In this document: positions 6,645-15,556 of the stretch, piece by piece
Layout of the letters: each line of letters begins with the position of its first letter
Position numbering within the stretch: the stretch's first letter is position 1
DNA from: Ruminiclostridium sp.
Lineage (GTDB): Bacteria > Bacillota > Clostridia > Oscillospirales > Ruminococcaceae
NCBI GenBank assembly: GCA_017942025.1
Contig: JAGAVH010000041.1
Location: 18,184-82,183, forward strand
Direction of reading: 5' to 3'
Length of the DNA stretch: 64,000 nt
Translations under genes and position numbers: made by a program
The notes under the pieces: generated by a model
What the model was told of the DNA's origin: nothing
Databases searched by the model: none
Seen by the model: only the letters and a program-made list of their open reading frames with translations

Positions 6645-9392
6645 TTATTTCACAAACTGTAACGCCTTTAAGGTGGTATTACCTGTAAGAGAAACCGTCA
6701 GATTTCCCTTTTTCTTTTCTGTGGTTATGGCTTCGGTAATATCAAAGAATCGTTCTACATTTACGCTGGGAGGCACTGTCACCTCTGCAATAATCTCTCC
6801 GTCAAGCTCTGCTGTGATTTTTCCCTCACCAACGACACTTCCGCAGATAAGACGTACCTTATCGCTGTCGCCTAAATCGCAGTCCTTGAAAACAAGTCCG
6901 CCGCCGAGCATATAATGTTCCTCATCCTTTTTGGAATACTTCATCTTTGTGCCGAACTTATTATCGTAGTTTATTGCCTTTGTGAGCTTTGTCATATCTC
7001 TTGCAGGAATCTCCTCGCCCTTTATATAAAGGCTTGTTTCCTGTCTTATATCAGAGGAGGAAGCGCCTGCGAAAATAGTGTAAGCTCCGCTTTCGGTACA
7101 GAGCTTTTCTCTTGTAACATCATAGAACTCAAAGCGCTTCAGCTCTATATCAAAAGTGAAATCTGCGGTTTCGCCTGCCTTTATAAAGCGTCTTTCAAAG
7201 GCGCAGAGCTGTTTTAAGGGGCGCTTTACTCTGGGAGCATCGGGGCGGAAATAAATCTGCACAACCTCATCGCCGTCGGTATCGGAGATATTCTTTACTT
7301 TAAGGGATACTGTAACCTTATTTCCCTTCTGCTCTGCCTTCATATCGGTGTACCCGAATTTGCTGTAGCTTATACCGTAGCCGAAGGGGTAGAGCGGTGT
7401 TCCCTTATAGTAAAGATAGGTCATATCGTTTTCGATGATATCATAATCAAGGATGGGAGGGAGCTCCTCCTCGCTCTTGTACCAGGTCTGTGCAAGTCTG
7501 CCTGCCGGGTTATATTCGCCGCTGATTACCTTTGCAAAGGCGTTGCCAAGCTCAGGACCTGCGTGGGTGGTATAGATTATGGCAGGAAGATATTCGTTTT
7601 CTTCGTTTATAGAATATGGATAGCTTGATACAAGAGTCATAACCGCATTCTGATTTGCTACATAGCAAGCCTTTACAAGCTCAGACTGTCTTTCGGGAAG
7701 GCGGAGAGTTTTTCTGTCGTACATTTCACGGGCAACTATCATAGGATCGTTACCTGTGCAGATTATTACGTAATCAGCCTTTTTAGCCACATCTCTCGCT
7801 CTTGTGATACCATCCTCGATAAGCTCCTCGGTAAAGAGCTTGCCATCGGAAATGCCAAAGGGTCTGCCACCACCGATTTTACCATCCTCGCTGATTTCAA
7901 GCAGCTTTTTGAAATAGGTGTTGAACTTTACGTAGTCACCGCATTTTTCAGGCTTTAATATCTCCTGGGAGAACCATCTGTAGGTACCCTCGCTGTCAGC
8001 CTTATAGCTTGCCGCCGTAAAGAACATATTATTGTACATACTGCGGTAGGTGACCTCATTATGTCCGTATTCACTCTTTTTAAATATTGTATGAGGATTC
8101 ACTTCGTCATAGACTGCGGCAACGTTACCCTCATCATCTACACCGATATATTTTCCTGTCAGCTTTGATTTTATCGCAACCAGGTCACAACCGTCGTCAT
8201 ACTGAGCATCGGGGTATATACTTCTTACGCCGTCAAGGATGTTGGTTTTGTAGCTTACGTGACCTGTGTACCAGTCCATAAGATTTTCATTGCCGTTGAT
8301 ACCGATAACTGCAATGCTCTTTCCCTTTTCAAAGGGGAGTATGCCATTGTTTTTAAGCAGTACCATCTGCTTTAAAGCTGCCTCGTGATTGAGTGCCTTA
8401 TGTTCGTCGCATTCCATAATGCTTTCGTCTATATCGTCATAGGGATTCACCTCGTCGAATTCGCCTAATCTGAAACGGGCTAGCAAGCTGTTATATACAC
8501 TCTTATCGATATCATCTTCGGTAAGTATGCCGTTTTCAAGTCCGTAATGTGCCGCCGCTACCGCCAGCTTATAATCATCTGTCATAAGGTCTGTACCGTT
8601 ACGGAAGGCAAGCGCCAGAGTTTCCGCATGGCATTTGCCGTATCTGTGGCTGGTTACATTCTGTGAAAAGTCGCCGCCGTCGGTTACAACAAGCCCCAGT
8701 CCCCAGTCTTTTTTCAGGATATTTTCCACATCGGGGTTTATCATACCCGGTACGCCTGACAGCTCGTTATAGGCAGTCATAATGCCGTAGGCTCCGCCCT
8801 CGGTTATGGCAGGCTTGAATGCCTGATAATAATACTCGTGCTTGGTTCTCGGTTCTATGTTGGCATCGCAGTTACCTCTGCCCTCTTCGTTATTATTGGC
8901 GCAGAAGTGCTTTAACGTAGGGATAGACATCAGGTATTCGCCTCTTGCTCCTGCCATACCCTTTGTATATTCGGCTGACATTCTGCCTGTGAGGTAGGGG
9001 TCCTCGCCGTAGGCTTCTTCGTTTCTGCCCCATAAGGGATTGCGGCACATATCAACGGTAGGTCCCCATAGATTAAGGTGACCGCTGGGATGACGTTTGT
9101 TTAAAACCCGTGCTTCCTTACCTGCGATTTCGCCCAGTTTATACATCAGCTTATCATCAAACATCCCTGACATACCGATAGGCTGAGGGAAAACCGTGGT
9201 AGGCTCCTCAGGGTTTCTTGAAACGTAGCCTCTTGCAACCTCTGCGCCTACAAACCATTCCTTTATTCCAAGTCTTTCAACGGGAAGCTGATGAGTTGAG
9301 AGGAGTCCTATCTTTTCATCGATAGTAAGCTCCTTTATGAGCGCTCTTGTACGTTCTTCCATTGAAAGTGCAGTATTTTTCCATTTTTCCAT
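6645..9392 (-). CDS. Glycoside hydrolase family 3 (beta-glucosidase/xylosidase type)
   Basis: This is a cytoplasmic 915-residue GH3 enzyme that probably releases terminal glucose or xylose from imported oligosaccharides; substrate not determinable here. The GH3 N-domain carries KHFCANNNEEGRG (about 161-173) and VVTDGGDF, with Asp238 in the nucleophile position. The C-domain has PAGRLAQTWY and ends in a fibronectin-III-like segment. A long insertion in the C-domain (about residues 405-520, with KLTGKYIGVDD) resembles a fascin/PA14-type insert. The start at 9392 is chosen over an in-frame ATG at 9473 because AAAGGAA lies about 11 bases upstream and the family homology begins at MEKWKNTALS. No signal peptide. 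Downstream is the element-split terminator. Confidence 0.92.
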   Translation of the reverse strand: MEKWKNTALSMEERTRALIKELTIDEKIGLLSTHQLPVERLGIKEWFVGAEVARGYVSRNPEEPTTVFPQPIGMSGMFDDKLMYKLGEIAGKEARVLNKRHPSGHLNLWGPTVDMCRNPLWGRNEEAYGEDPYLTGRMSAEYTKGMAGARGEYLMSIPTLKHFCANNNEEGRGNCDANIEPRTKHEYYYQAFKPAITEGGAYGIMTAYNELSGVPGMINPDVENILKKDWGLGLVVTDGGDFSQNVTSHRYGKCHAETLALAFRNGTDLMTDDYKLAVAAAHYGLENGILTEDDIDKSVYNSLLARFRLGEFDEVNPYDDIDESIMECDEHKALNHEAALKQMVLLKNNGILPFEKGKSIAVIGINGNENLMDWYTGHVSYKTNILDGVRSIYPDAQYDDGCDLVAIKSKLTGKYIGVDDEGNVAAVYDEVNPHTIFKKSEYGHNEVTYRSMYNNMFFTAASYKADSEGTYRWFSQEILKPEKCGDYVKFNTYFKKLLEISEDGKIGGGRPFGISDGKLFTEELIEDGITRARDVAKKADYVIICTGNDPMIVAREMYDRKTLRLPERQSELVKACYVANQNAVMTLVSSYPYSINEENEYLPAIIYTTHAGPELGNAFAKVISGEYNPAGRLAQTWYKSEEELPPILDYDIIENDMTYLYYKGTPLYPFGYGISYSKFGYTDMKAEQKGNKVTVSLKVKNISDTDGDEVVQIYFRPDAPRVKRPLKQLCAFERRFIKAGETADFTFDIELKRFEFYDVTREKLCTESGAYTIFAGASSSDIRQETSLYIKGEEIPARDMTKLTKAINYDNKFGTKMKYSKKDEEHYMLGGGLVFKDCDLGDSDKVRLICGSVVGEGKITAELDGEIIAEVTVPPSVNVERFFDITEAITTEKKKGNLTVSLTGNTTLKALQFVK

Positions 9393-9444
9393 AATAGTAA
9401 AATTCCTTTCGGTATTATTGGGAGCGTTTTTAAATCGTAGCTTT

Positions 9445-9473
9445 AGTTTAACACATGTAATCGTTATCGTCAA
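9445..9473 (-). promoter_or_regulatory. Promoter of the GH3 gene
   Basis: On the minus strand, TTGACG (9468-9473) and TAAACT (9445-9450) are 17 bp apart. The predicted start site is about 45 bases before the start codon. The -35 box is strong and the -10 box moderate. Confidence 0.45.
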
Positions 9474-9530
9474 TAGGCGGAATGAAAGAAGATAGAAATT
9501 TACTATTTTAAAAATATATTGTACAAATTG

Positions 9531-9970
9531 AAATTTGAACGCGTGGCGTTCAATCCAAATTCCGCCTTTTTATATCAGGTATCTATATGAAGATAGCGAA
9601 ACGGCGGTTTCACACGTTGGTTGTATTTCAAATTGAAATTTGACGCTCCGCTCGGGTTATTGTAGCCCCAATCCCCCTGACCCCCTTTCCCCTGAGGAAA
9701 GGGGGAAAATAGAGGGGCTACCGCCCCTTGTGACCCTTTGGGGCTACGCCCCAAGCCCCGTGCAATACAGGGTTTGCAACCCTTTTATTAAATTTGAATT
9801 GCACAAGATTTTAAAGGGGGGAAATGTAGGGGGCGGCCTCCCGGACGCCCCGCCGCCGAAGGCGGAATTGGGAGCGGCAGCAGTATGAAATACTGCGGCG
9901 CCCTTTAGGGCAATGGCACGCCGTCAAATTTCAATTCAACAACAAAAAAGGCGTTCATTGAACGCCTTTT
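9531..9970. repeat. Composite GC-rich intergenic repeat, copy A
   Basis: This non-coding block between GH3 and the lipoprotein gene is built of modules. A 28-bp segment (9531-9558) recurs inverted at 49982-50009. A segment of about 110 bp (9645-9755) rich in CCCC/GGGG hairpins recurs nearly unchanged at 49713-49830. A GC module at about 9826-9866 (TGTAGGGGGCG then ACGCCCCGCCGCCG) recurs at 49888-49922. A GGCGTTC hairpin terminator closes it. An 82-codon open frame here shows no protein-like features and is ignored. Confidence 0.75.
9946..9970. terminator. Bidirectional terminator
   Basis: AAAAGGCGTT (9946-9955) pairs with AACGCCTTTT (9961-9970) around a 5-nt loop. Runs of A and T on either side allow termination in both directions. 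It would end the minus-strand lipoprotein transcript. Confidence 0.7.
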
Positions 9971-10039
9971 AAAACCTATTAACCGCCCAAGGCGATTGGT
10001 CTGCAACTTTTCTCAAAACACTCCGGAAAGCAAACCGCT

Positions 10040-10438
10040 TTAAGCTGTGACAGATAAAATTTTTCCGCTGGTACTGTAGCTTCTTTCCAGAAACTCCTTC
10101 AGTTCTTCCCTGCTATCAATAATCGTATCCCCGACTTTATACCCGTCCTCTGTTTTGATTATATCTGTGTCGCCACCTACAGTTCTTACTTTCACAGCCT
10201 TGTTTGTATCAAGTCTGCCAAGCAGATCATCGACGGAGATACTTTCCGTACCTTCGAGAAATTCGCTCTTGTGCTTGTCGCAAAGATCAATATCCACAGA
10301 GCCAATAATCATTCTGTTTCCTTCTCCCGATATAAGCTTATCAGCGCCGCAATGATTACAATAAAAGCCCTGATTACAAGCGGTAAGCATACCAAGGCAA
10401 AGCAAGGAAATAAGCACAAAGCTTAGTCTCTTTTTCAT
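10040..10438 (-). CDS. Small lipoprotein, hypothetical
   Basis: This is a 132-residue protein with a lipoprotein signal peptide (MKKRLSFVLISLLCLGMLTAC), where Cys21 in the LTAC lipobox is the expected lipidation site. The mature part starts with CNHCGADK and continues to DLCDKH about 25 residues later, a possible metal-binding Cys/His site. The C-terminal half is charged and has no known fold. It should be anchored outside the cytoplasmic membrane. The start has GGAGGTATTCTTATG upstream, a strong ribosome binding site. It lies 15 bp after the nucleotidyltransferase gene, so the two are probably co-transcribed. Function unknown. Confidence 0.75.
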   Translation of the reverse strand: MKKRLSFVLISLLCLGMLTACNQGFYCNHCGADKLISGEGNRMIIGSVDIDLCDKHKSEFLEGTESISVDDLLGRLDTNKAVKVRTVGGDTDIIKTEDGYKVGDTIIDSREELKEFLERSYSTSGKILSVTA

Positions 10439-10453
10439 AAGAATACCTCCAGT

Positions 10454-11239
10454 TTAACTAAAGTCCTTTTCCGTTTGTTCATAGAAGAACTTGTTCAGCA
10501 TATCCCAGCTTTTACGTTCGTCGGGGATATCCTTCGCAATTTCTTCAAACCTGATTACAGCCTCATCAAGAAAATCATCTATCTCCTTTATCGGCTTTAT
10601 AATGCCCTTTTCAGGCATATTCATCTTTATATCAAGTAGTCGGTTCACAGACGGCTTCAGATATTCAGGCAGTACTGCCCTTGCCAGCTCGTCAAAAAGT
10701 ACCGGTGGCGGAGTCTGTTTTTCGTACATCCACATACACGCCAAGACAGGTCTTAAGGCGTAGAAATACTTTTTCGGTATCACCTCTTCACCCTGAAGGA
10801 ATACTTTTATATTTTTCTTCGCCATACCGAGATAGTGGCACATACCCTTTTTTACCGAAAAATATTCCTTCATAAGAGGAGCCAGCTTATTTTTGAAATC
10901 TGCATCGTAATAGCATATCGGTGAGCCGAGCCATTCAAAGAGAGTCGGGTTTGAGCAGTAAAGAAGTCTTAATGTCTTATCAAGATCCCACCCGTTCACG
11001 TCCCAGGTATCGTCGATAGGCAATTCTATCACGTCACGTTGTTCATTCAGTTGCAGATAATCACGTCTGCGGCGTTTGTAGATAAAACGTACGTCATAGT
11101 CGCTATCGGGAGAAGCAAAGCCCCATGCCCTGCTACCTGATTCTACTGCATATAATATCTTTATATTTTCATTCTTTTCTATTTCCTTCAGCTTTTCCGG
11201 AACAAGGATATTCATTTCCTGCTGTGTAATGTGTCTCAC
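10454..11239 (-). CDS. Nucleotidyltransferase of the RlaP-like family
   Basis: This 261-residue protein has the polymerase-beta fold motif SGSRAWGFASPDSDYDVRF (about residues 34-52), the GS...DxD metal-binding pattern of nucleotidyltransferases. Its length and the motif FEWLGSP fit the RlaP family (PF10127), proposed to act in RNA repair or small-molecule nucleotidyl transfer. The substrate is not known. The gene has AAAGAGGTGAG directly upstream of its ATG. It is followed by the small lipoprotein gene. It stands alone, without an antitoxin-like HEPN partner, so a HEPN-MNT toxin pair is unlikely. Confidence 0.8.
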   Translation of the reverse strand: MRHITQQEMNILVPEKLKEIEKNENIKILYAVESGSRAWGFASPDSDYDVRFIYKRRRRDYLQLNEQRDVIELPIDDTWDVNGWDLDKTLRLLYCSNPTLFEWLGSPICYYDADFKNKLAPLMKEYFSVKKGMCHYLGMAKKNIKVFLQGEEVIPKKYFYALRPVLACMWMYEKQTPPPVLFDELARAVLPEYLKPSVNRLLDIKMNMPEKGIIKPIKEIDDFLDEAVIRFEEIAKDIPDERKSWDMLNKFFYEQTEKDFS

Positions 11240-11324
11240 CTCTTTTTTATCCGTTTGTGGTTATTATATCATAAAAAATAACGTTGTGCAAGGAAAACCT
11301 TAATCTGATTACCTATCAGATAAA

Positions 11325-11350
11325 ACCGCCCACGATTTTTCGTGGGCGGT
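11325..11350 (-). terminator. Terminator after the 92-residue gene
   Basis: An 11-bp GC-rich stem (11325-11335 with 11340-11350) with a TTTT loop on the + strand. On the minus strand it is followed by TTTTATCT. Confidence 0.8.
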
Positions 11351-11362
11351 CTTCTTAATTTA

Positions 11363-11641
11363 TCAGTTATACTTTTCAAGCCAGATGCTTGCAACGTCGA
11401 GAGCCTCGTAGAGGCTTCCTCTTTCACTGGTCTTTGCAATAAGCTCAGTTACAGGTACTGTGGGGTCTGTGTGCATGAGCTGAACTCTTGTCTTGTCTGC
11501 AATTTCAAGGTCCTTTACCTTATGTGTAGATAAGATTGTCAGCATAGCTACAAACTTATCAGACATATTGCCGAAATAAAGCTCGTTACCTTTTCTGACA
11601 AGGGGAAATCCCTTATAGCTGAAAAATTCCTGCTGTGTCAT
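11363..11641 (-). CDS. Hypothetical small protein (92 aa)
   Basis: The start at 11641 has GGAGG eight bases upstream, better supported than an upstream ATG at 11662. The product of 92 residues begins MTQQEFFSYKGFPLVRKGN and ends ALDVASIWLEKYN. It is soluble with no signal peptide. Its compact alpha/beta appearance suggests a small single-domain cytoplasmic protein, but I do not recognise the family. It lies 85 bp downstream of the ABC transporter operon on the same strand and ends in a strong terminator, so it may be that operon's last gene. Confidence 0.7.
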   Translation of the reverse strand: MTQQEFFSYKGFPLVRKGNELYFGNMSDKFVAMLTILSTHKVKDLEIADKTRVQLMHTDPTVPVTELIAKTSERGSLYEALDVASIWLEKYN

Positions 11642-11726
11642 ATATAACCTCCACCGCCGCACAAACGGTGTATAAAAGCTCCGATCCCTGTGCGCTTATT
11701 TAGGTCGGATTTTAAGAAATGCCGTA

Positions 11727-13208
11727 TCAGAAATCCATATAGATTTCTCCGCCGTTAAGTAATGCTTCAAGATTCTGCATAAGTCTTGTGCCGTACATCT
11801 GGCGTACCTTATATCTTACATCTCCGTTTACAACAATTATGCAGGTTCTGTCCTGCTCAGAGGAATAGAATTCTACTACATCCTCACCCTCGTCATCCTC
11901 ACGATAATCATAGGTGAAACCACCTATAAACTTATTATCGGGAGTAAGGGGATCGTTATAGATTTCCTCGGCATATGCGGATAAAAGATACTGATAGAAG
12001 CTTGTGAACTTAGCTCTTTCAACGGTTTTTCCGTTGTGTTCAATGTGGTTTTTATCTGCGTCGCCGATTATCTTGAACTCGTATTCCTTACCCTCAGCAT
12101 CCTTTACTGTTACATCATCTACATAATAAATGTAGGGAGTAAGGAAAAGTCTGTAGAGAATATCCTCAGGCTGTATTGTAAGCCAGGGCAGACTGTCGGG
12201 AGCAAATACATATATTGCATCCCTGCCTGAAAGCATACCATAATAGCCTATTACGGTTTTTGATTCCTTGCCTGTTTCTTCGTCCTTTTCGGTATGATAG
12301 AGCGCATCGCCTATATAGAGCTTGGTAACTTCCTTTTCGTTCTTTACCATTGTAACTGTGCATGAGGGAGAATCAATACCGTACTTCTTCTTATCCTCAT
12401 CTGTAGGCTTTACAGCTACTGCATCAATAGCGGAAAGCTCGAACATACCATAAACGATATCCATATCCGCCTCGTCATCTGCAAGAACGTTGTTGTGGCT
12501 TGACATTGCATAGCCTACATAAACTGAAACGAATTCCTTGTCGGTCTGTTCGGGGAGCTTATCAAGAACTAAATCCTTGTCAAAATCAGGTCTTTCGATA
12601 CGAACACGGTCTACTGAGTCATTCTGTGAATCGTATGCCGGCATAAAGCCTGAAAGCTGAACATAGTCAAGCTCTTCTGTGAAGGCAAATTTAAGCTTGC
12701 TATCGGATACCAGATATACAGCATTGCTGTCCTCCGTCTTGAAGTACCAGGCATTTTCACCCAGGTTCTTCATACCGATCACGCACTTTACAGGCTCAAA
12801 CTTATCATCCTTGAAGGTCATTGAAATGGTTGCCGTAGGCTCGTTGAAGCCGTACTTTGCGAGGTCCTGTGCATCGTCCTCCACCTTCATTTTGGCTTCG
12901 ATTACGCCTGCATCCTCCATTGTACCGCCATAAGCTGTGTTATTTGCCAATTCTGTGGGGATGCCGTCTGTACCCCACTTTTCACTGCCTAAACGGTCAA
13001 TAGTGAACTCGTCTGTTTCATTCTTTATTGTAAGGGAAAGGATATCATCCTTTTTGTAGGAGAATACCGATACCTTTTTCGACTCCTCGGAGGATGTGCC
13101 GCTTGTGGTATTATCCACCGGATTTGTCAGCACCAGTGCAAGGGTTGCGGCACCGAGTACCGCAATTCCTGCCGCCGAGGCTATAAGAATTTTTGCATTC
13201 TTTTTCAT
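11727..13208 (-). CDS. DUF4340 membrane-anchored protein
   Basis: This 493-residue protein has one N-terminal transmembrane anchor (about residues 7-28) followed by a large extracytoplasmic beta-rich region of the DUF4340 type, with repeated KYGIDSPSCTVTM-like segments (KYGFNEPTATISM near residue 120). DUF4340 proteins are found with Gld-like ABC exporters; their role is unknown. It is the last gene of a four-gene operon after the GldG-like gene, 17 bp away. A serine-rich linker (TTSGTSSEESKK) follows the anchor. Confidence in the family is good; the function is not known. Confidence 0.8.
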   Translation of the reverse strand: MKKNAKILIASAAGIAVLGAATLALVLTNPVDNTTSGTSSEESKKVSVFSYKKDDILSLTIKNETDEFTIDRLGSEKWGTDGIPTELANNTAYGGTMEDAGVIEAKMKVEDDAQDLAKYGFNEPTATISMTFKDDKFEPVKCVIGMKNLGENAWYFKTEDSNAVYLVSDSKLKFAFTEELDYVQLSGFMPAYDSQNDSVDRVRIERPDFDKDLVLDKLPEQTDKEFVSVYVGYAMSSHNNVLADDEADMDIVYGMFELSAIDAVAVKPTDEDKKKYGIDSPSCTVTMVKNEKEVTKLYIGDALYHTEKDEETGKESKTVIGYYGMLSGRDAIYVFAPDSLPWLTIQPEDILYRLFLTPYIYYVDDVTVKDAEGKEYEFKIIGDADKNHIEHNGKTVERAKFTSFYQYLLSAYAEEIYNDPLTPDNKFIGGFTYDYREDDEGEDVVEFYSSEQDRTCIIVVNGDVRYKVRQMYGTRLMQNLEALLNGGEIYMDF

Positions 13209-13225
13209 TTATTATCCTCTTAATA

Positions 13226-14812
13226 TTACTTGTGGATTCTTCTTGCCCAGATAATTATACCTGCAATAATAAGTGCAAGGGGAAGAATTACTATAAAAAT
13301 AACTACGAGAGTTGTTTTCTGTGCTTCTGTAATTTCGTATGTGGTTGACTGGTATGACTTGGGGGTAAGTGTAATGCCCTCTTCCTTATCACAGCTTACG
13401 TTGAAAACATTCATAATAAACTGTGCGTTGTTTACCTGAGGTGATGTAAGGAAGGATACGTTTAAAAGCTCCATACCGCCAATGGCAAATATACGGCTTG
13501 ATACAGGGGTAATACCACCCTCGAATCTCGTCTTTGCTGACTGTACAACTACGCCGTATGACTTCTTTTCGTCGTTTTCACCGGGCTCCCAGTTATCACC
13601 TGCATCCTGAGGCTTGATAACAGCGCCTGCCTGAGTGGAAAGAAGAATCTGAGTCTGCATATTGCCGTAGCCCTCCCACTTGGGGATTACTGCTCCCATA
13701 TTATCGCCATGGATAGGAGAATCGTTTGTAAGAGCATCGAAATCTGTGCTTTCAAGCTTTAACACCTGATAGGTTCTTCTTGTCTGATAAGCATACTTGT
13801 CATCAGTCTGATAGAGCAGTCCCTTTTCTACCTTCAGTCCCCAGTCGTCAAGAAGTCCGTCGATATTGGGAGATTCGCCAAGCTTGGGATTTGAAGCATA
13901 AACAAAGTTCTTGCCGAACTTACCGTTATTGTCAAGCCATGTATCAATCTTGTTGATTACTTCAACAGAATAATCCTTGGTAGGACCGAAGCTGAGCACA
14001 AAGGTGTAATCCTCAGCAATCTTGTCGGTAAGTGTGATGTCTATTTCTTCTACAATATAGCTGTTCATCTTGAGAAGCTCTTCAAGCACCTGGTTCTTTG
14101 TTTCTCCATAGCCTGTAAGTACAGCTACCTTGATGGGGTTCTTATCAGAAACGTTCATAATAGCAGATACAGTTGCCTGCTCGCAGTTTGCCTCTACCTT
14201 GTCTATCTGATAGTAGCCGTACTGTAAATACTGCTGGTTATAGGTGATAGAAAGGAAGTCGTCCTGGCTTAATACCTTTACACGCTTTGTGCTTTTGCTT
14301 TCTACAACTATTTCGCCACTGGAGATAGTTTCCTTATAGTTTGCCTGGAAGCCCGGATTTGCGATGATATCCACATATTTAAGTGTTATTCTGTCGTTGC
14401 AGTTTGCAATCTTCTTCAGAATTTCGTTTGTCTGATAGAAATACTCGCCTGCGCCTGAGAATTCATTCTCATCGCTTGTTACTGTGATAACTATATCGTC
14501 ATCAAGCTTTGAAAGAAACTCTATAGAGCTGTTTTCGATGGTATAGAGTCCGGAATCGGTAAGGTCTGCCTGTACCGAGAATCTTTCGCCGAGTAAGGTG
14601 ATTACTACATTTATAAGTACCACCATAGCAATGCAGATAACTGTGAATAATACGGATAATCCACCGTACTTCAGCTTCTTGTTCTTGAAGGGGTTGAGAG
14701 TTTTCTTGCTCTTAGGCTTTTTTTCTGCCTTTACAGCCTGTTCAGTTTTTGTTTCTGCGTTTTCTTTCTTTTCAGCTTCTTTTGAAATATTGTTTTTTTC
14801 GTTTTTACTCAT
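13226..14812 (-). CDS. GldG-like ABC transporter auxiliary protein
   Basis: This 528-residue protein has a charged, Lys-rich N-terminal tail of about 48 residues, a transmembrane helix (about 50-75), a large extracytoplasmic region, and a C-terminal transmembrane helix (about 502-523, ending WARRIHK). This is the architecture of GldG/ABC-type auxiliary proteins in which an external domain is tethered between two helices. In Bacteroidota GldG is tied to gliding; in Clostridia homologues sit in stand-alone ABC operons of unknown substrate. It lies between the permease and DUF4340 genes. The Lys/Glu-rich tail is unusual and probably cytoplasmic. Confidence 0.8.
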   Translation of the reverse strand: MSKNEKNNISKEAEKKENAETKTEQAVKAEKKPKSKKTLNPFKNKKLKYGGLSVLFTVICIAMVVLINVVITLLGERFSVQADLTDSGLYTIENSSIEFLSKLDDDIVITVTSDENEFSGAGEYFYQTNEILKKIANCNDRITLKYVDIIANPGFQANYKETISSGEIVVESKSTKRVKVLSQDDFLSITYNQQYLQYGYYQIDKVEANCEQATVSAIMNVSDKNPIKVAVLTGYGETKNQVLEELLKMNSYIVEEIDITLTDKIAEDYTFVLSFGPTKDYSVEVINKIDTWLDNNGKFGKNFVYASNPKLGESPNIDGLLDDWGLKVEKGLLYQTDDKYAYQTRRTYQVLKLESTDFDALTNDSPIHGDNMGAVIPKWEGYGNMQTQILLSTQAGAVIKPQDAGDNWEPGENDEKKSYGVVVQSAKTRFEGGITPVSSRIFAIGGMELLNVSFLTSPQVNNAQFIMNVFNVSCDKEEGITLTPKSYQSTTYEITEAQKTTLVVIFIVILPLALIIAGIIIWARRIHK

Positions 14813-14833
14813 TGTGCTACTCCTTTCCTTGAA

Positions 14834-15538
14834 TTACGCCCAGCGCTTTTTCTCAAGCACTCTGACGGTGAGGAATAAGAATATAAAGGTTACGCTTAAA
14901 AAGAAGATAACACTTGATAAACTGAATATTCCGCTTGTGATTTCTGCATATCTTGAATAGATTGAGATACTTCCGAGAATTGTTCTCACAATACCTGTAG
15001 GTACCATTCCGATAAGGGTATCAAGAAGGAGTACCATGAGGTTTATAAAGAAGCTTCCTATTGCCGCTATCATCTGGTTTTCTGTAAGTGCGGAAATGAA
15101 AAGTCCGCCTGATACGAAGATACCGCCAAGCAGCAGGATACCTAATGTGTTGCCCCATATAGGAAGCCAGGAAACCTTTGCGAAGGTTGACATTACAAAG
15201 CCATATACCGGCATTACCGCAACGCCTGCCGCAAAGATAGCGTATGCGGCTAAGAATTTGCCCATAACTATGCTGAAAAGGCTTATGGGTGCTGTTAAGG
15301 TCAGCTGGTCTGTCTTCTGTTTCTTATCCTCTGATAAAAGTCTCATTGTAAGTAAGGGTACAAATACCATAAGTACAATAAACATCAGAAGAAATACATT
15401 TGACATATCTGTTGTTCCCATTTCAAGGGAGAACATCCAGAAGAATACGCCTGAAAAGGCATAAAAGATAGCAAGGAACACATATCCTAAAGGAGATGTG
15501 AAATATGCTCTCAGTTCTCTTTTAAATATTGCAAGCAT
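14834..15538 (-). CDS. ABC transporter permease (GldF-like, ABC-2 type)
   Basis: This 234-residue permease has about six hydrophobic helices and the ABC-2 features FKRELRAYFTSPLGYVF at the N-terminus and LLTMRLLSEDKKQKT in the first cytoplasmic loop, which is the coupling region typical of GldF/NosY-like permeases. It should form the membrane channel for the ATPase encoded just upstream (18 bp). ATG at 15538 has AAAGGAGAAAC upstream. The transported substrate is unknown. Confidence 0.87.
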   Translation of the reverse strand: MLAIFKRELRAYFTSPLGYVFLAIFYAFSGVFFWMFSLEMGTTDMSNVFLLMFIVLMVFVPLLTMRLLSEDKKQKTDQLTLTAPISLFSIVMGKFLAAYAIFAAGVAVMPVYGFVMSTFAKVSWLPIWGNTLGILLLGGIFVSGGLFISALTENQMIAAIGSFFINLMVLLLDTLIGMVPTGIVRTILGSISIYSRYAEITSGIFSLSSVIFFLSVTFIFLFLTVRVLEKKRWA

Positions 15539-15556
15539 TCTGTTTCTCCTTTCTGA

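Noticed and set aside
9640-9888. An 82-codon open frame in the composite repeat
   Set aside because: Pro/Gly-rich translation of repeat hairpins; not kept in the other copy.
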